NCBI RefSeq assembly: GCF_028369295.1
Contig: NZ_JAQMYP010000022.1
Span: forward strand, 62,001-126,000
Reading direction: 5' to 3'
From: Streptomyces sp. HD
Lineage (GTDB): Bacteria > Actinomycetota > Actinomycetes > Streptomycetales > Streptomycetaceae
DNA: 64,000 nucleotides
Part shown: positions 25,162 through 34,234 of the stretch, one piece after another
How the letters are laid out: the number at the start of each line of letters is the position of its first letter
Position numbering within the stretch: the first letter of the stretch is position 1
The notes under the pieces: model-generated
The model's input: the letters and a program-made list of their open reading frames with translations, nothing else
Told to the model about the DNA's origin: nothing
Database searches by the model: none
Translations under genes and position numbers: made by a program

Positions 25162-25830
25162 ATGGCCGTGAACATGCCCGACCGAAAGGGCCGGCAGATG
25201 CCGTCGCCCCTGGAAGGGGAGCGCATCCGCCCGCTGAACCGGTGGCAGATCGAGGACCGGCGGCAGGAACTCGGCGACCTGTACGCGGAGACCTCCGGAA
25301 GCGATCCGCGGGCGTGGCACCAGGACCGCGAGCTGTTCCTGCGCAGACTCGCCGTCGAGGTGCAGCGACCGGGCTTCGCCCTGCTGGTCGCGGAGCGCGG
25401 CGTGCCCCGGGAACTGGCCGGGACCGGCCCGGCCAACGGCGTCGTGATGACGGGATGTGCCTACGGCTTTCCGGTGCGCGCGTACGGGCCCCGGTGGCGG
25501 GGTCTGGACCGGTATCTCCCGCTGGACCTGCTCCGGCTCGCGCCCTCCGGGAGGCTCTTCGCGATCTCCGGGCTCGTGGTCCACTCCCGGGTGCGCACCC
25601 AGAACCAGGGCCGTGACTGGAATCTCGCCCGGCGCCTGCAACGGCGGCTGCTCGCCGATCACACCGCCGGACTCACCGGCCACCCCGACGTGCTCGGTGT
25701 CACGCTGGTGGACCGCGCCGACACCGCGACCCTTCGCACCCTGCGGGCCTGGGGCTGGCGCTCCGTGACGGCCGCCGCTGGTGACACACCCCTGGCGGTG
25801 CCGTGCCGCGCCCTGGTCATCGGGCCGTGA
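25162..25830 (+). CDS. GNAT-like hypothetical protein, copy 1
   Basis: 222 aa from ATG 25162, chosen because the paralogue starts at the same relative place. RPLNRWQIEDRRQELGDLYA, a LLRRLAVEVQRPGFALLVAE segment, GCAYGFPVRAYGP, RLFAISGLVVHSRVRTQNQG, DWNLARRLQRRLLADH and VTLVDRADTATLRTLRAWGW resemble a GNAT fold with loop changes, but a clear acetyl-CoA motif (RxxGxG/A) is not seen. Function unknown. GTGA overlap with the downstream ORF. Confidence 0.75.
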   Translation: MAVNMPDRKGRQMPSPLEGERIRPLNRWQIEDRRQELGDLYAETSGSDPRAWHQDRELFLRRLAVEVQRPGFALLVAERGVPRELAGTGPANGVVMTGCAYGFPVRAYGPRWRGLDRYLPLDLLRLAPSGRLFAISGLVVHSRVRTQNQGRDWNLARRLQRRLLADHTAGLTGHPDVLGVTLVDRADTATLRTLRAWGWRSVTAAAGDTPLAVPCRALVIGP

Positions 25831-26183
25831 CGGCGCTCGGTGCGTCCGCCGGCTCGGCGGGCCGCCTGCCGGCCACCCAGCACGGCAACGGCGGCTGGGG
25901 GCACCGCCCCGGCGAGCCCGGCGGCCGCATCCCCTCCCGCCCGGACCAGGCCGCACCCCGGCCGATCCCCTACGACCTGCCCAGCCTCGCCGACAGCCTC
26001 TGCCTGTGGGCCCTCTCCGGAACCCCGCTCGGGCCGGAACCGGCAGCGGCGTCGCAGTCCCCGGACCGCAGCCGGGAGCTTCTCAGCGCAACGCGCTCTT
26101 CTGCTGCCACTCGGCCCACGAGAGGTTCCACGCGCCGAAGCCGTTGCCGGGCGCGACCGCGTCCTTGGTGTCCTTGCCGGTGA
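25827..26183 (+). CDS. coupled hypothetical ORF overlapping the L,D-transpeptidase 3' end
   Basis: 118 codons from GTG 25827, which overlaps the TGA of the GNAT-like gene (GTGA). The first 85 codons have strong third-position G/C bias, e.g. RPIPYDLPSLADSLCLWALS, and look coded. The last 33 codons run antisense through the 3' end of the L,D-transpeptidase gene and are Arg/Ser-rich, suggesting that the original C-terminus was lost. Family not recognised. Confidence 0.45.
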   Translation: MTALGASAGSAGRLPATQHGNGGWGHRPGEPGGRIPSRPDQAAPRPIPYDLPSLADSLCLWALSGTPLGPEPAAASQSPDRSRELLSATRSSAATRPTRGSTRRSRCRARPRPWCPCR

Positions 26184-27297
26184 TCTCGAACGGGTCGCCC
26201 GGCCGCACCTGCCCGTAGAACCAGGCCGCGTTCGCGGTGCTCATCCCTATGCACCCGGAACTCTGGTTGGAATTGCCGAAGTAGCGGGCGTTCCACGGGG
26301 CGGCGTGCGCGTACATCCCCGACCAGGTCAGCCGCATCGAGTAGTCGACCATCTTGTCGTAGGCGTCGCCCAGGCCCACCGTCTCGGAGTTCATGTTGAT
26401 CGTGCCCTCCTTGGCCATGAGCACGGCGGTTCCGTGCCAGGAGCGCTTGTCGCCGCCGGGCGTGCCGCCGGAGACCGGTATGCGCCGGACCGTCTCGCCG
26501 TCGCGTTCGAGGGTGAGCCGGTGGCTGTCGAGGTCGACCTTGACGACCTGCCGGGCGCCGATGGTGAAGGTGGTCGTGTAGTCGCGTACGAACCAGCCGC
26601 CGGCCGTGCCCGAATCGGTGCCGTTCAGCTCGGCGTTCAGCGTGACCTTGGTACCCGGCTTCCAGTACGCCTTGGGCCGCCAGTCCACCCGGTCCCGGCC
26701 CGAGTAGTCGCGTATCCAGCCCCAGGAGCCCTCGGTGTCGTTCGAGGTGGTGATCCTGAGCTGCTTCTCGACCGCGGCCCGGTTCTTCACCGGATTGTCG
26801 AAGACCAGGGAGATCGGCTGCGCGACGCCGACGGTGGTGCCGGAGCCCGGCCGCCAGTCGACCTTGTTGACCTTGTCTGCGGGAGCGGTGGTGAAGGTGG
26901 CCTTGGTGCTCTTGGCAGTGCCGCCCTCGCTCCGGGTCGCCGCAGTCACCGAATACGCGGCGCCGGGTACGGCCTTGCGGCTGGACACCCACGAACGGCC
27001 GTCGGCGGCTACCTTTCCGGCGAGCCGGTGGCCCTCGCCGTCGGTGACGGTCACCGAGGTGAGTCTGCCGCCCGCGGCCGTGACCTTCACGGGCTCGCCC
27101 GCCGGGACCCGATCTCCCCTGGGCGTGACGGTGACCGTGACAGGACGGTCGTCGGCGCCCGGCTTCACCTTGCTGCCCGGGGCGCTGGGGGAGCCCCCCG
27201 ACGAACAGGCGGCGAGCGGCGTCAGCAAGGAGGCCGTGGCGGTGGCCACGACGACGGCCCGGACACGGGCTTGGGCAAATGCACGGGTGCGCGACAA
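26083..27297 (-). CDS. L,D-transpeptidase lipoprotein (YkuD) with Ig-like domains
   Basis: 404 aa from TTG 27295-27297, the only usable start after the in-frame GGAGG five bases upstream. Lipobox LAAC at about residue 31. Two Ig-like domains (about 60-260), then YkuD: MYAHAAPWNARYFG and SSGCIGMSTANAAW carry the His and Cys of the catalytic motif. Forms 3-3 cross-links or attaches proteins to peptidoglycan outside the membrane; beta-lactam-resistant in the family. Divergent from the FemX/MurJ genes, so all three touch the wall. Confidence 0.88.
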   Translation of the reverse strand: MSRTRAFAQARVRAVVVATATASLLTPLAACSSGGSPSAPGSKVKPGADDRPVTVTVTPRGDRVPAGEPVKVTAAGGRLTSVTVTDGEGHRLAGKVAADGRSWVSSRKAVPGAAYSVTAATRSEGGTAKSTKATFTTAPADKVNKVDWRPGSGTTVGVAQPISLVFDNPVKNRAAVEKQLRITTSNDTEGSWGWIRDYSGRDRVDWRPKAYWKPGTKVTLNAELNGTDSGTAGGWFVRDYTTTFTIGARQVVKVDLDSHRLTLERDGETVRRIPVSGGTPGGDKRSWHGTAVLMAKEGTINMNSETVGLGDAYDKMVDYSMRLTWSGMYAHAAPWNARYFGNSNQSSGCIGMSTANAAWFYGQVRPGDPFEITGKDTKDAVAPGNGFGAWNLSWAEWQQKSALR

Positions 27298-27512
27298 CGA
27301 GACCTCCGGGAGGAAGCGAACGAGTGGAAGAGTCGGCGATGTCGTGACTGTAGAGCCGGAAAACCCGAGGTCAGCGGCTACGGAGCTATATGACGGCGAC
27401 TGGTGAGGAACGGTCATGGTCCCGTCACATTCGCCGGACGGAGCGGTCATGGACCGCTGTGAGCCTCCTTTGTGTCCCCGCGACAGCCCGGGGAGAAGGA
27501 GAGGCTCAGACC

Positions 27513-28727
27513 GTGTCAGCGCTGCTCGTTCCGCCCAGCCGCGTGTGCCGACCAGGGCACCGGGGCTTCGCCCTGCGCACCATCTCCGCGGACACCTACC
27601 GCGCCTTCCTCGCGTCCCCCGACGGCGCCGCGCTCGGCGCCGGATTCCTCCAGTGCCCGTCCTGGGCCGACGTCAAGGAGGGCTGGCGTGCCCAACTCCT
27701 CGGCTGGGGGCCCGATCCGGAGGCCGGCGCACTGACCGGCGTGGCCCTCGTTCTGCTGCGCCAGTTCCCCGGCACCCGCAAGTACTTCGCCTACCTGCCC
27801 GAAGGACCCGTCGCCGCCTGGAACGACCCCCACATCGACGGCTGGCTCGACCCGCTGCTGGAACACCTGCGCCGCGCGGGCGCCTTCGCCGTGCGCATCG
27901 GCCCGTCGCCCGCCTACCGCCGCTGGGACGCCGCCCTGCTCAAGCCGCTCACCCGCCCCGGCCGACGGCTCGGCGACGTCCTCGCCAGCGAGGTCGACCC
28001 GCTCGGCACCGCCGTCGCCGAACGGCTGCGGGCGCGGGGCTGGCGCCGCTGCGGCGGTGACGGGACCACAGAAGGCAGGGGCGGAGGCGGGGACGCGGAC
28101 GCTCAGCCCCGGCACGTCTTCCATGTGCCGCTCGCCGGACGCACCACCGAGGACCTGTGGTCCGCGCTCAACCAGGAGTGGCGACGCAACGTCCGCCGGG
28201 CCCAGAAAGAGGGCGTGGAGGTGGTGGTGGGCAGCGCGGCCGAACTCCCGGACTTCTACCGGCTGTTGGGCGTAACGGAGCGACGCGACGGCTTCCGGCT
28301 CGGCCGCTCGCTCGCCTACTACGAGCGTCAGTACGCGGCCCTCAACGCCGAGGAACCGGGCCGGATGAAGCTGTACCTCGCCCGGCACCGAGGGGAGATC
28401 CTCGCCGCCCACACGATGATCACGGTGGGCCGCCGCGTCTGGTACCAGACCGGCGCCTCGGCCGACCACCGCCGCGAGGTCCGGCCCTCCAACGCCCTGC
28501 AGTGGCGGATGCTGCAGGACGCCCACGCCCTCGGCGCCGACGTCTACGACATGCGCGGGGTACCCTCCACTCTCGATCCTGAGGAACGTACGTACGGACT
28601 GCTGCGGTGGAAGCTCGGCACCGGGGGACAGGTCGTCGAGACGTTGGGGGAATGGGAGAGACCCTTGGGCGGCAGCGCCAACCACACGCTTTACCGCGCC
28701 TTTCAGGCGTACCTGAACCGCCGATGA
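27513..28727 (+). CDS. FemX/FemAB-type peptidoglycan peptidyltransferase
   Basis: 404 aa from GTG 27513 (AAGGAGAGG eight bases upstream). Tandem GNAT-like domains: GFLQCPSWADVKEGW, YLPEGPVAAWND and later LNQEWRRNVRRAQKEGVEV, GRMKLYLARHRGEILAAHTM, VWYQTGASADHRREVRPSNA, YDMRGVPSTLDPEERTYGLL. FemX-type enzymes add the first amino acid of the interpeptide bridge to lipid II using aminoacyl-tRNA. ATGA overlap with murJ makes a joined lipid II modification/flipping operon. Confidence 0.88.
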   Translation: MSALLVPPSRVCRPGHRGFALRTISADTYRAFLASPDGAALGAGFLQCPSWADVKEGWRAQLLGWGPDPEAGALTGVALVLLRQFPGTRKYFAYLPEGPVAAWNDPHIDGWLDPLLEHLRRAGAFAVRIGPSPAYRRWDAALLKPLTRPGRRLGDVLASEVDPLGTAVAERLRARGWRRCGGDGTTEGRGGGGDADAQPRHVFHVPLAGRTTEDLWSALNQEWRRNVRRAQKEGVEVVVGSAAELPDFYRLLGVTERRDGFRLGRSLAYYERQYAALNAEEPGRMKLYLARHRGEILAAHTMITVGRRVWYQTGASADHRREVRPSNALQWRMLQDAHALGADVYDMRGVPSTLDPEERTYGLLRWKLGTGGQVVETLGEWERPLGGSANHTLYRAFQAYLNRR

Positions 28728-30385
28728 AGCAGACCACGATGCGGGCGGGTACGGAAACGAAGACCTCCACCGCCCGCGGCAGTGCCGTCATGGCCGCAGG
28801 CTCCCTCGTCTCCCGCGCGACCGGATTCGCCCGCTCCGCCGTCGTCGCGGCAGCGATCGGCACCATCGGTCCGATCCCCGACGGCTACGCCGTCGGCAAC
28901 GCCCTGCCCACCATCGTCTACGTCCTGCTCCTCGGCGGGGCGTTGAACGCCGTCTTCGTGCCCGAGCTGGTCAAGGCCGCCAAGGAGCACGAGGACGGGG
29001 GCGCCGCGTACACCGACCGGCTCGTCACCGTCTGCGTCGTCGCGCTGCTGGCGATCACCGCGACGGCGGTATGGGCGGCGCCCGCGATCATCGACGTGTA
29101 CACCGACTACACGGGCGGGCAGGCGGCGATGACGACGGCGTTCGCCCGCTACTGCCTGCCCCAGATCTTCTTCCTCGGACTGTTCACGCTGCTGGGGCAG
29201 GTGCTCAACGCCCGCGGCCGGTTCGGCGCGATGATGTGGGCGCCGGTCCTGAACAACGTCGTCGTCATGACGGTCTTCGGCCTGTACCTGGCGATGGCCA
29301 TGGGAGGCGGGGACGGTGGGCCCGGCGGGGGTGGCGGGGACGGCGGGGGCCTGCTCACCGCGACCGAGACCGCCGTGCTCGGCTGGGGCACGACCGCCGG
29401 TATCGCGGTCCAGGCCCTCGCCCTCGTCCCGGCGCTGCGCGCGGCCCGTTTCCGCTGGCGGCCCCGCTTCGACTGGCGCGGCAGCGGACTGACCCGCCCC
29501 CTGCGCTCGGCCGGCTGGCTGGTGCTGCTGGTCCTGGCCAACCAGGCCGCCTACTGGGTCACCACCCGGCTGGCCACGACCGCGGGCCTGGACGGCGGCC
29601 CCGGATACGGCGCGTACAACAACGCCTATGTCCTGTGGGTCGTACCGCACGGCATCATCACGGTCTCCGTGGTGACCGCGCTGATGCCGAGGATGAGCGC
29701 GGCCGCGGCCGACGGTGACACGGCCGCGGTGCGGCGCGACGTCTCGCACGCCCTGCGGGTCTGCGCCTCCGCCGTCGTACCCGCCGCCTGCGCGCTGTTC
29801 GCCCTGGCCCAGCCGGTGATGGCCCTCGTCTTCGGATACGGCAGGACCAGCGCCGCCGACACGGCCGCCATGGCCGGGATCCTGATGGCCTTCGCGCCGG
29901 GACTGATCGCCCTGTCCGGCCAGTACGTCCTGTCCCGCGCCTTCTACGCACTCTCCGACACCCGTACGCCGTTCCTGCTCAACCTCGTGATCGTCGCCCT
30001 CAACGCGGGACTGTCCCTGGCCGCCGCACAACTGCTCCCGGCGCGCTGGGCCGTGACGGGCATGGCGGCGGCGTACTCATTGGCCCTGTGCGCGGGCTGG
30101 GCACTGACCGCGCGGGTGCTGAGCCGCAGACTCGCCGTCGCCCGCCCGCTGCGCTCGTCGGCTGCCGGAGCACACGTACGGCTGCTGTTGGCCGCCGTCC
30201 CCGCCACGGCACTGGCCCACTTCGCGGTCCTGGGAACCGCACGGGCGGGGGCGATGGTCTCCACGGTTGCCGGAGCGGCCGCAGTCGTCCTCCCGTTCGC
30301 CCTGCTGGCCCGACCCCTACGACTGGCCGAACTCGAAGCGCTGCTCGCCGGCATCCGCAAAAGACTGACCCGGACCCGGACCTGA
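28724..30385 (+). CDS. murJ: MurJ lipid II flippase
   Basis: 553 aa, 14 predicted TM helices. N-terminal MATE-like start (AAGSLVSRATGFARSAVVAA), DGYAVGNALPTIVYVLLLGG, ARYCLPQIFFLGLFTLLGQV and FYALSDTRTPFLLNLVIVAL are MurJ signatures, with charged residues in the cavity (Arg at SRATGFAR and TRLATT). Moves lipid II across the membrane. ATGA overlap with the FemX-like gene. A Gly-rich insertion of about 15 residues (GGGDGGPGGGGGDGGG) lies in a loop between TM segments. A 59-bp repeat array follows. Confidence 0.9.
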   Translation: MKQTTMRAGTETKTSTARGSAVMAAGSLVSRATGFARSAVVAAAIGTIGPIPDGYAVGNALPTIVYVLLLGGALNAVFVPELVKAAKEHEDGGAAYTDRLVTVCVVALLAITATAVWAAPAIIDVYTDYTGGQAAMTTAFARYCLPQIFFLGLFTLLGQVLNARGRFGAMMWAPVLNNVVVMTVFGLYLAMAMGGGDGGPGGGGGDGGGLLTATETAVLGWGTTAGIAVQALALVPALRAARFRWRPRFDWRGSGLTRPLRSAGWLVLLVLANQAAYWVTTRLATTAGLDGGPGYGAYNNAYVLWVVPHGIITVSVVTALMPRMSAAAADGDTAAVRRDVSHALRVCASAVVPAACALFALAQPVMALVFGYGRTSAADTAAMAGILMAFAPGLIALSGQYVLSRAFYALSDTRTPFLLNLVIVALNAGLSLAAAQLLPARWAVTGMAAAYSLALCAGWALTARVLSRRLAVARPLRSSAAGAHVRLLLAAVPATALAHFAVLGTARAGAMVSTVAGAAAVVLPFALLARPLRLAELEALLAGIRKRLTRTRT

Positions 30386-30530
30386 CCACGACGGACCCGG
30401 CCTCGGACTCCGACCTGACCACGACGGACCCGGACCGGACCTGACCACGACGGACCCGGCCTCGGACTCCGACCTGACCACGACGGACCCGGACCGGACC
30501 TGACCACGACGGACCCGGCCCCGGCCCCGG
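30380..30530. repeat. 59-bp tandem array between murJ and the response regulator
   Basis: Two complete 59-bp units (30380-30438, 30439-30497) and a partial third. Each unit is made of two halves sharing ACCTGACCACGACGGACCCGG, so that core occurs five times. It fills the entire 174-base gap; no hairpin, no coding signal on the plus strand. A binding array or recombination product are both possible. Confidence 0.9.
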
Positions 30531-30559
30531 CCCTGACCACCACCGAGGGAGAACCGCAG

Positions 30560-31243
30560 ATGCCCCGCGTGCTCCTCATCGAGGACGACCCTTCCGTACG
30601 CGAGGGGGTCGAACTCGGTCTGCGCCGCCGCGGCCACGACGTACGGGCGGCCGCGACCGGCGAGGCCGGCCTCGCCGCGATGGCCGAGTTCCGCCCCGAT
30701 CTGCTGCTGCTGGACCTGATGCTGCCCGGCATGAACGGCGTACAGGTCTGCCGCCAGGTCCGCGAGCGCAGCCAGCTGCCGATCATCATGCTCACCGCGC
30801 GCGGCGACGACTTCGACGTGGTCATCGGCCTGGAGGCCGGTGCCGACGACTACATCGTCAAGCCCGCCCGCACCGAGGTGATCGAGGCCCGGATCCGGGC
30901 CGTGCTGCGCCGCCTGGACGACGGCGGCCAGGGCCGCCCCGCCATCGAGGTCTACGGCGAACTCACCATCGACCGGGTCGGCCTGACCGTCGCCAAGGCC
31001 GGCCGCCCCCTGGCCCTCGCCCCCTCGGAGCTCAAGCTCCTGCTGCACCTGTCCGCCGCCCCCGAGCAGGTGTTCAGCAGGCAGCAACTGCTGGAACACG
31101 TCTGGGAGCACAGCTACCACGCCGACGCCCGGCTGGTCGACGCGTGCGTCGCCCGTCTGCGCGGCAAGATCGAGAACGAGATCGGCAGACCCCGCTACGT
31201 CCAGACACTGCGGGGCTTCGGCTACCGCTTCGGTCCGCTGTGA
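30560..31243 (+). CDS. OmpR-family response regulator
   Basis: 227 aa. Receiver with EDD at 8-10, phospho-acceptor Asp in LLLDLMLPG (about residue 52), T in MLTARG, K in YIVKPA; winged HTH C-terminus (ELKLLLHLSAAPEQVFSRQQ, DACVARLRGKIENE, VQTLRGFGYRFG). GAGGGAGAACCGCAG before ATG. The next gene is a histidine kinase with GTGA overlap, so a genuine pair. The usual DNA targets are unknown. Confidence 0.93.
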   Translation: MPRVLLIEDDPSVREGVELGLRRRGHDVRAAATGEAGLAAMAEFRPDLLLLDLMLPGMNGVQVCRQVRERSQLPIIMLTARGDDFDVVIGLEAGADDYIVKPARTEVIEARIRAVLRRLDDGGQGRPAIEVYGELTIDRVGLTVAKAGRPLALAPSELKLLLHLSAAPEQVFSRQQLLEHVWEHSYHADARLVDACVARLRGKIENEIGRPRYVQTLRGFGYRFGPL

Positions 31244-33072
31244 CCATGGCCACGGGCCCTCAGCGATCGCGGCGGGTCAGGGCGTTCGGCCTGCGCACGA
31301 GACTTTTGCTGGCCTTCCTGCTGGTCGCCGCCGTAAGCGCCGGTACGACGGCCGCGCTGACGTACCGCGAGGCGCGCAACGCGCTGCTGGAGACCGCGCA
31401 GGACACGGCGGTCACGTCGTTCCGCGAGCAGGTGCAGCAGACGGGCTTCGGGCTGCCGGTGCGGGAGGAGGGCGGCGGTCTGGAGGAGGTCCTGCGCGAC
31501 ATCGCCCGCAAGGGCAAGCCGCACCCGTGGGTGGTGTTCGCCGAGTACGGCTCGGTCCGCGCCTCCTCGGGCGAGAACCCCGTCTCCACCGTCATCACAC
31601 CCGAACTGCGCCGCGCCGCGCGGGCCAACCCTCACGGCAGCTTCGAGCGAGTGGTCAAGGACGGCGTCCCCTACCTGACCATCGCCATGCCGACCGTCTT
31701 CAAGACAGGCCCGTACAGCCTGCTGCCCAGCGGACTCGTCCTCTACGCCGTAATGCCCATGACGGACGAACAGATCAACGTCGACGCCCTCCTCATGGCC
31801 GCCCGCGACGGCGCCCTGCCCGGCCTCGTCATCGCCCTGATTCCCGGCCTGATCGCCGCCCGTAGCGTGCTGCGCCCGGTGCGGGAGCTGCGCGAGGCGG
31901 CCCGGAGCATGGGCAGCGGCAGACTGGACACTCGCATTCCAGTACGAGGCAGCGACGAACTCGCGGATCTGGCCCACACGTTCAACGAGTCGGCGGCCCA
32001 ACTGGAGCGTTCGGTCCGGGAACTGCGCGAGGCGGAAGCCCGAGCCCGCCGCTTCGCCTCCGACGTCTCACACGAACTACGCACCCCGCTAGCCGGAATG
32101 CTCGCCGTCACCGAGGTCCTGGACGAGGACGCGGACGCCTTGGACGCCGACACCGCCCGAGCGGTCCGCCTGGTCAGCGCCGAGACAGGAAAGCTCGCGG
32201 TGTTGGTCGAGGACTTGATGGAAATCTCCCGCTTCGACGCCCGCGCGGCCGAACTGAACGCCGACGAGGTCGACGTCGCGGAGGCCATCCGCAAAACCCT
32301 CCACAACCGCCACTGGACCGACGCTCGCGTCTGCACGGACCTCCCGGACGGCATCCGAGCCCGCCTCGACCTCCGCCGCTTCGACGTCGTGATCGCCAAC
32401 CTGGTGGGCAACGCGCTGCGGCATGGGAGCGCACCGGTGACGGTGCGGTTGCGGACGGGGGTGCGGTGCGGGGACACGTCGAGGGAGGCGGGGCCGGCGG
32501 GTACGCCCGTGCCGGCGCCGCAGGCAGGGCCCGCGGCCTCACCGGCACTGACTACGGAGGAACGCTCTGCGGGCACGCCCGCGCCGATGGCCTCGGCTGG
32601 CTCTGCGGGTATGCCGGTGCCGTTGGCTTCGGCTGGCTCTGCGGGTACGCCGGTGCCGTTGGCTTCGGCTGGCTCTGCGGGTATGGCGGTGCCGTTGGCT
32701 TCGGCTGGCTCTGCGGGTATGCCGGTGCCGATCGCTTCGGCTGATTCAGTGCCGGCACCGATCGCCTCGGCTGATTCAGCGTTCACGCTGGCACCGATCG
32801 CCTCGGCCGGCTCCGGGGGCTCGCAGGTGCTGATCGTCGAGGTCATGGACAGCGGCCCGGGCATCCGCCCCGAATCGCTCCCGCACATCTTCGACCGCTT
32901 CTACAAGGCCGACGCGGCTCGTACCCGCTCGGCGGGCAGCGGCCTGGGCCTGGCGATCACCCTGGAGAACGTGAAGCTGCACGGCGGAACGATCCGCGCC
33001 GGGAACCTGCCAGAGGGCGGTGCCGTCTTCACCGTGGAGATACCGCTTCACTCGGAGGGGGCCGGGGGATGA
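31240..33072 (+). CDS. sensor histidine kinase with a repeat insertion in the ATPase domain
   Basis: 610 aa. TM1 (LLLAFLLVAAVSAGTTAALT), extracellular sensor of about 170 residues, TM2 (PGLVIALIPGLIAA), HAMP, HisKA with FASDVSHELRTPLAGM, then HATPase: N-box NLVGNALRHG is followed after about 20 residues by an insert of about 125 residues of Ala/Gly/Ser/Pro repeats (ASAGSAGMPVPL), then G1 MDSGPGI, F-box FDRFYKAD and G2 GSGLGLAI. All catalytic residues are retained. GTGA overlap with the regulator gene, ATGA overlap with the lipoprotein gene. Confidence 0.85.
   Translation: MTMATGPQRSRRVRAFGLRTRLLLAFLLVAAVSAGTTAALTYREARNALLETAQDTAVTSFREQVQQTGFGLPVREEGGGLEEVLRDIARKGKPHPWVVFAEYGSVRASSGENPVSTVITPELRRAARANPHGSFERVVKDGVPYLTIAMPTVFKTGPYSLLPSGLVLYAVMPMTDEQINVDALLMAARDGALPGLVIALIPGLIAARSVLRPVRELREAARSMGSGRLDTRIPVRGSDELADLAHTFNESAAQLERSVRELREAEARARRFASDVSHELRTPLAGMLAVTEVLDEDADALDADTARAVRLVSAETGKLAVLVEDLMEISRFDARAAELNADEVDVAEAIRKTLHNRHWTDARVCTDLPDGIRARLDLRRFDVVIANLVGNALRHGSAPVTVRLRTGVRCGDTSREAGPAGTPVPAPQAGPAASPALTTEERSAGTPAPMASAGSAGMPVPLASAGSAGTPVPLASAGSAGMAVPLASAGSAGMPVPIASADSVPAPIASADSAFTLAPIASAGSGGSQVLIVEVMDSGPGIRPESLPHIFDRFYKADAARTRSAGSGLGLAITLENVKLHGGTIRAGNLPEGGAVFTVEIPLHSEGAGG
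32584..32815. repeat. 36-bp tandem repeats inside the histidine kinase gene
   Basis: Four nearly perfect 36-bp units (from 32590) encode ASAGSAGMPVPL-type blocks, followed by three degenerate copies (ASADSVPAPI, ASADSAFTLAPI, ASAGSGGSQ). Unit length is a multiple of 3, so copy-number change would keep the frame and only alter the length of the insert between N-box and G1-box. Confidence 0.85.
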
Positions 33073-33833
33073 GGCGTGCGCGGAGCCGCCGACACACGAC
33101 GGCCGCCGCCGTGGCTGTGGCCGTCGAGACACCGCCTGGTGTGGAGGAGGGCCGGGGGAGAAGGCGTGCGCGGAGGCTCGGACGGAGACTTCGACTTGCG
33201 GTGGCCTTGGCCATCCCCGTCGCGGCGACGGCACCGCTGCTCGGCGGCTGCGGCATCCAGGAGACCGACGTCATCGAGGCGGGCGGCCCCGCCAGCGTCC
33301 AGGCCTTCTTCAACCGCGACACCGACATGCTGCTCTTCTTCCGCACCCCCGACGGACGCCTGACCCCCGTGATCCGAACACCCGAGCCCGAGACCGAGTT
33401 CGGCCCCGGACTCGCCGAGTCCGGCTCCGGAGCCGAGAACAACGACGCCGCGGCCGGCCCGATCCCCACGGAGAAGGTAATCCTGGCGCTACTCCACGGC
33501 CCCCGCCCCGAAGACCAAGCCGCTGGCCTCACCACCGCCCTCCCAACCGCCGGCCTCGGCCCAACCGTCGAGATCGACGTCTCCCCGGACGGCAAGGTCA
33601 CAGCCCGCCTGCCTCTAGCCGTGAAGGGCCTCAACAGCATCGCCCTACGCCAGCTGACCTGCACGATCGCCTACAGCAAGGACACCGACGGCGAGGCGGT
33701 CGTACAACTTACGGGACGTGACGGGGCGTCTAGGTCCGGCACGTGCGGGCTTGCGCCTGGCAGCGCCGGGGGCACGGCTGGGGAGGCCGGGACGCGGGCA
33801 GGGATTACGCCGTTGCCGGGCGCGAGCGGCTGA
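33069..33833 (+). CDS. GerMN-domain lipoprotein of the two-component operon
   Basis: 254 aa. Long basic N-terminus, TM, lipobox LGGC (Cys about residue 60), then a GerMN-like domain (PTEKVILALLHGPRPEDQAA, GLTTALP, TARLPLAVKG). Similar in place and fold to LpqB-type partners of MtrAB, but not proven orthologous. ATG 33069 overlaps the kinase stop (ATGA). The first 25 bases of the gene region are duplicated 90 bases downstream (33061-33085 and 33151-33175, two mismatches), making the N-terminus RRARS/RRARR repeat. Confidence 0.75.
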   Translation: MRRARSRRHTTAAAVAVAVETPPGVEEGRGRRRARRLGRRLRLAVALAIPVAATAPLLGGCGIQETDVIEAGGPASVQAFFNRDTDMLLFFRTPDGRLTPVIRTPEPETEFGPGLAESGSGAENNDAAAGPIPTEKVILALLHGPRPEDQAAGLTTALPTAGLGPTVEIDVSPDGKVTARLPLAVKGLNSIALRQLTCTIAYSKDTDGEAVVQLTGRDGASRSGTCGLAPGSAGGTAGEAGTRAGITPLPGASG

Positions 33834-34024
33834 GAAGGCGTCCCAGGGGGAGTTGATCGCAAGGCATGCCCAGAAAACAGCGGCCGTGCCGGAAGGGTCC
33901 ATCTCTGGCTCCGGCGATCAGGGGTGCGTGCGACTACTTGCGCGGCTCTCCTGGCCGTCGGGCAGGGCTGCTCACCATGATTCCCCGCTGCTCCCTGCCC
34001 TATCTGGTGTTGTGGTGCGGAGGT

Positions 34025-34234
34025 TTAAGCGTTGTGGTCTGAAGTCGGCTCGATGACGTCGGCCCAGACCAGATCGCCCCACGGGTTTCCCTCCACGCCG
34101 AGGCGTTCCGCGACGACATCATCGAGGAACTTCGCGCGAGCCACCTCAACCGTTTCGCCCGGCCACCACAACGAGTCGCACTCGGTTTCCAATTGTGTGG
34201 GTGGGGGTGCACGGCGCATCATTGTCGATGGCAC
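34025..34234 (-). CDS. short hypothetical protein
   Basis: 69 aa. MRRAPPPTQLETECDSLWWP, TVEVARAKFLDDVVAERLGV and DLVWADVIEPTSDHNA; acidic, soluble, possibly a helix of about 20 residues. Lower third-position G/C than the core genes nearby. No near relatives recalled. In a stretch (33834-34465) otherwise without clear genes. Confidence 0.45.
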   Translation of the reverse strand: MPSTMMRRAPPPTQLETECDSLWWPGETVEVARAKFLDDVVAERLGVEGNPWGDLVWADVIEPTSDHNA

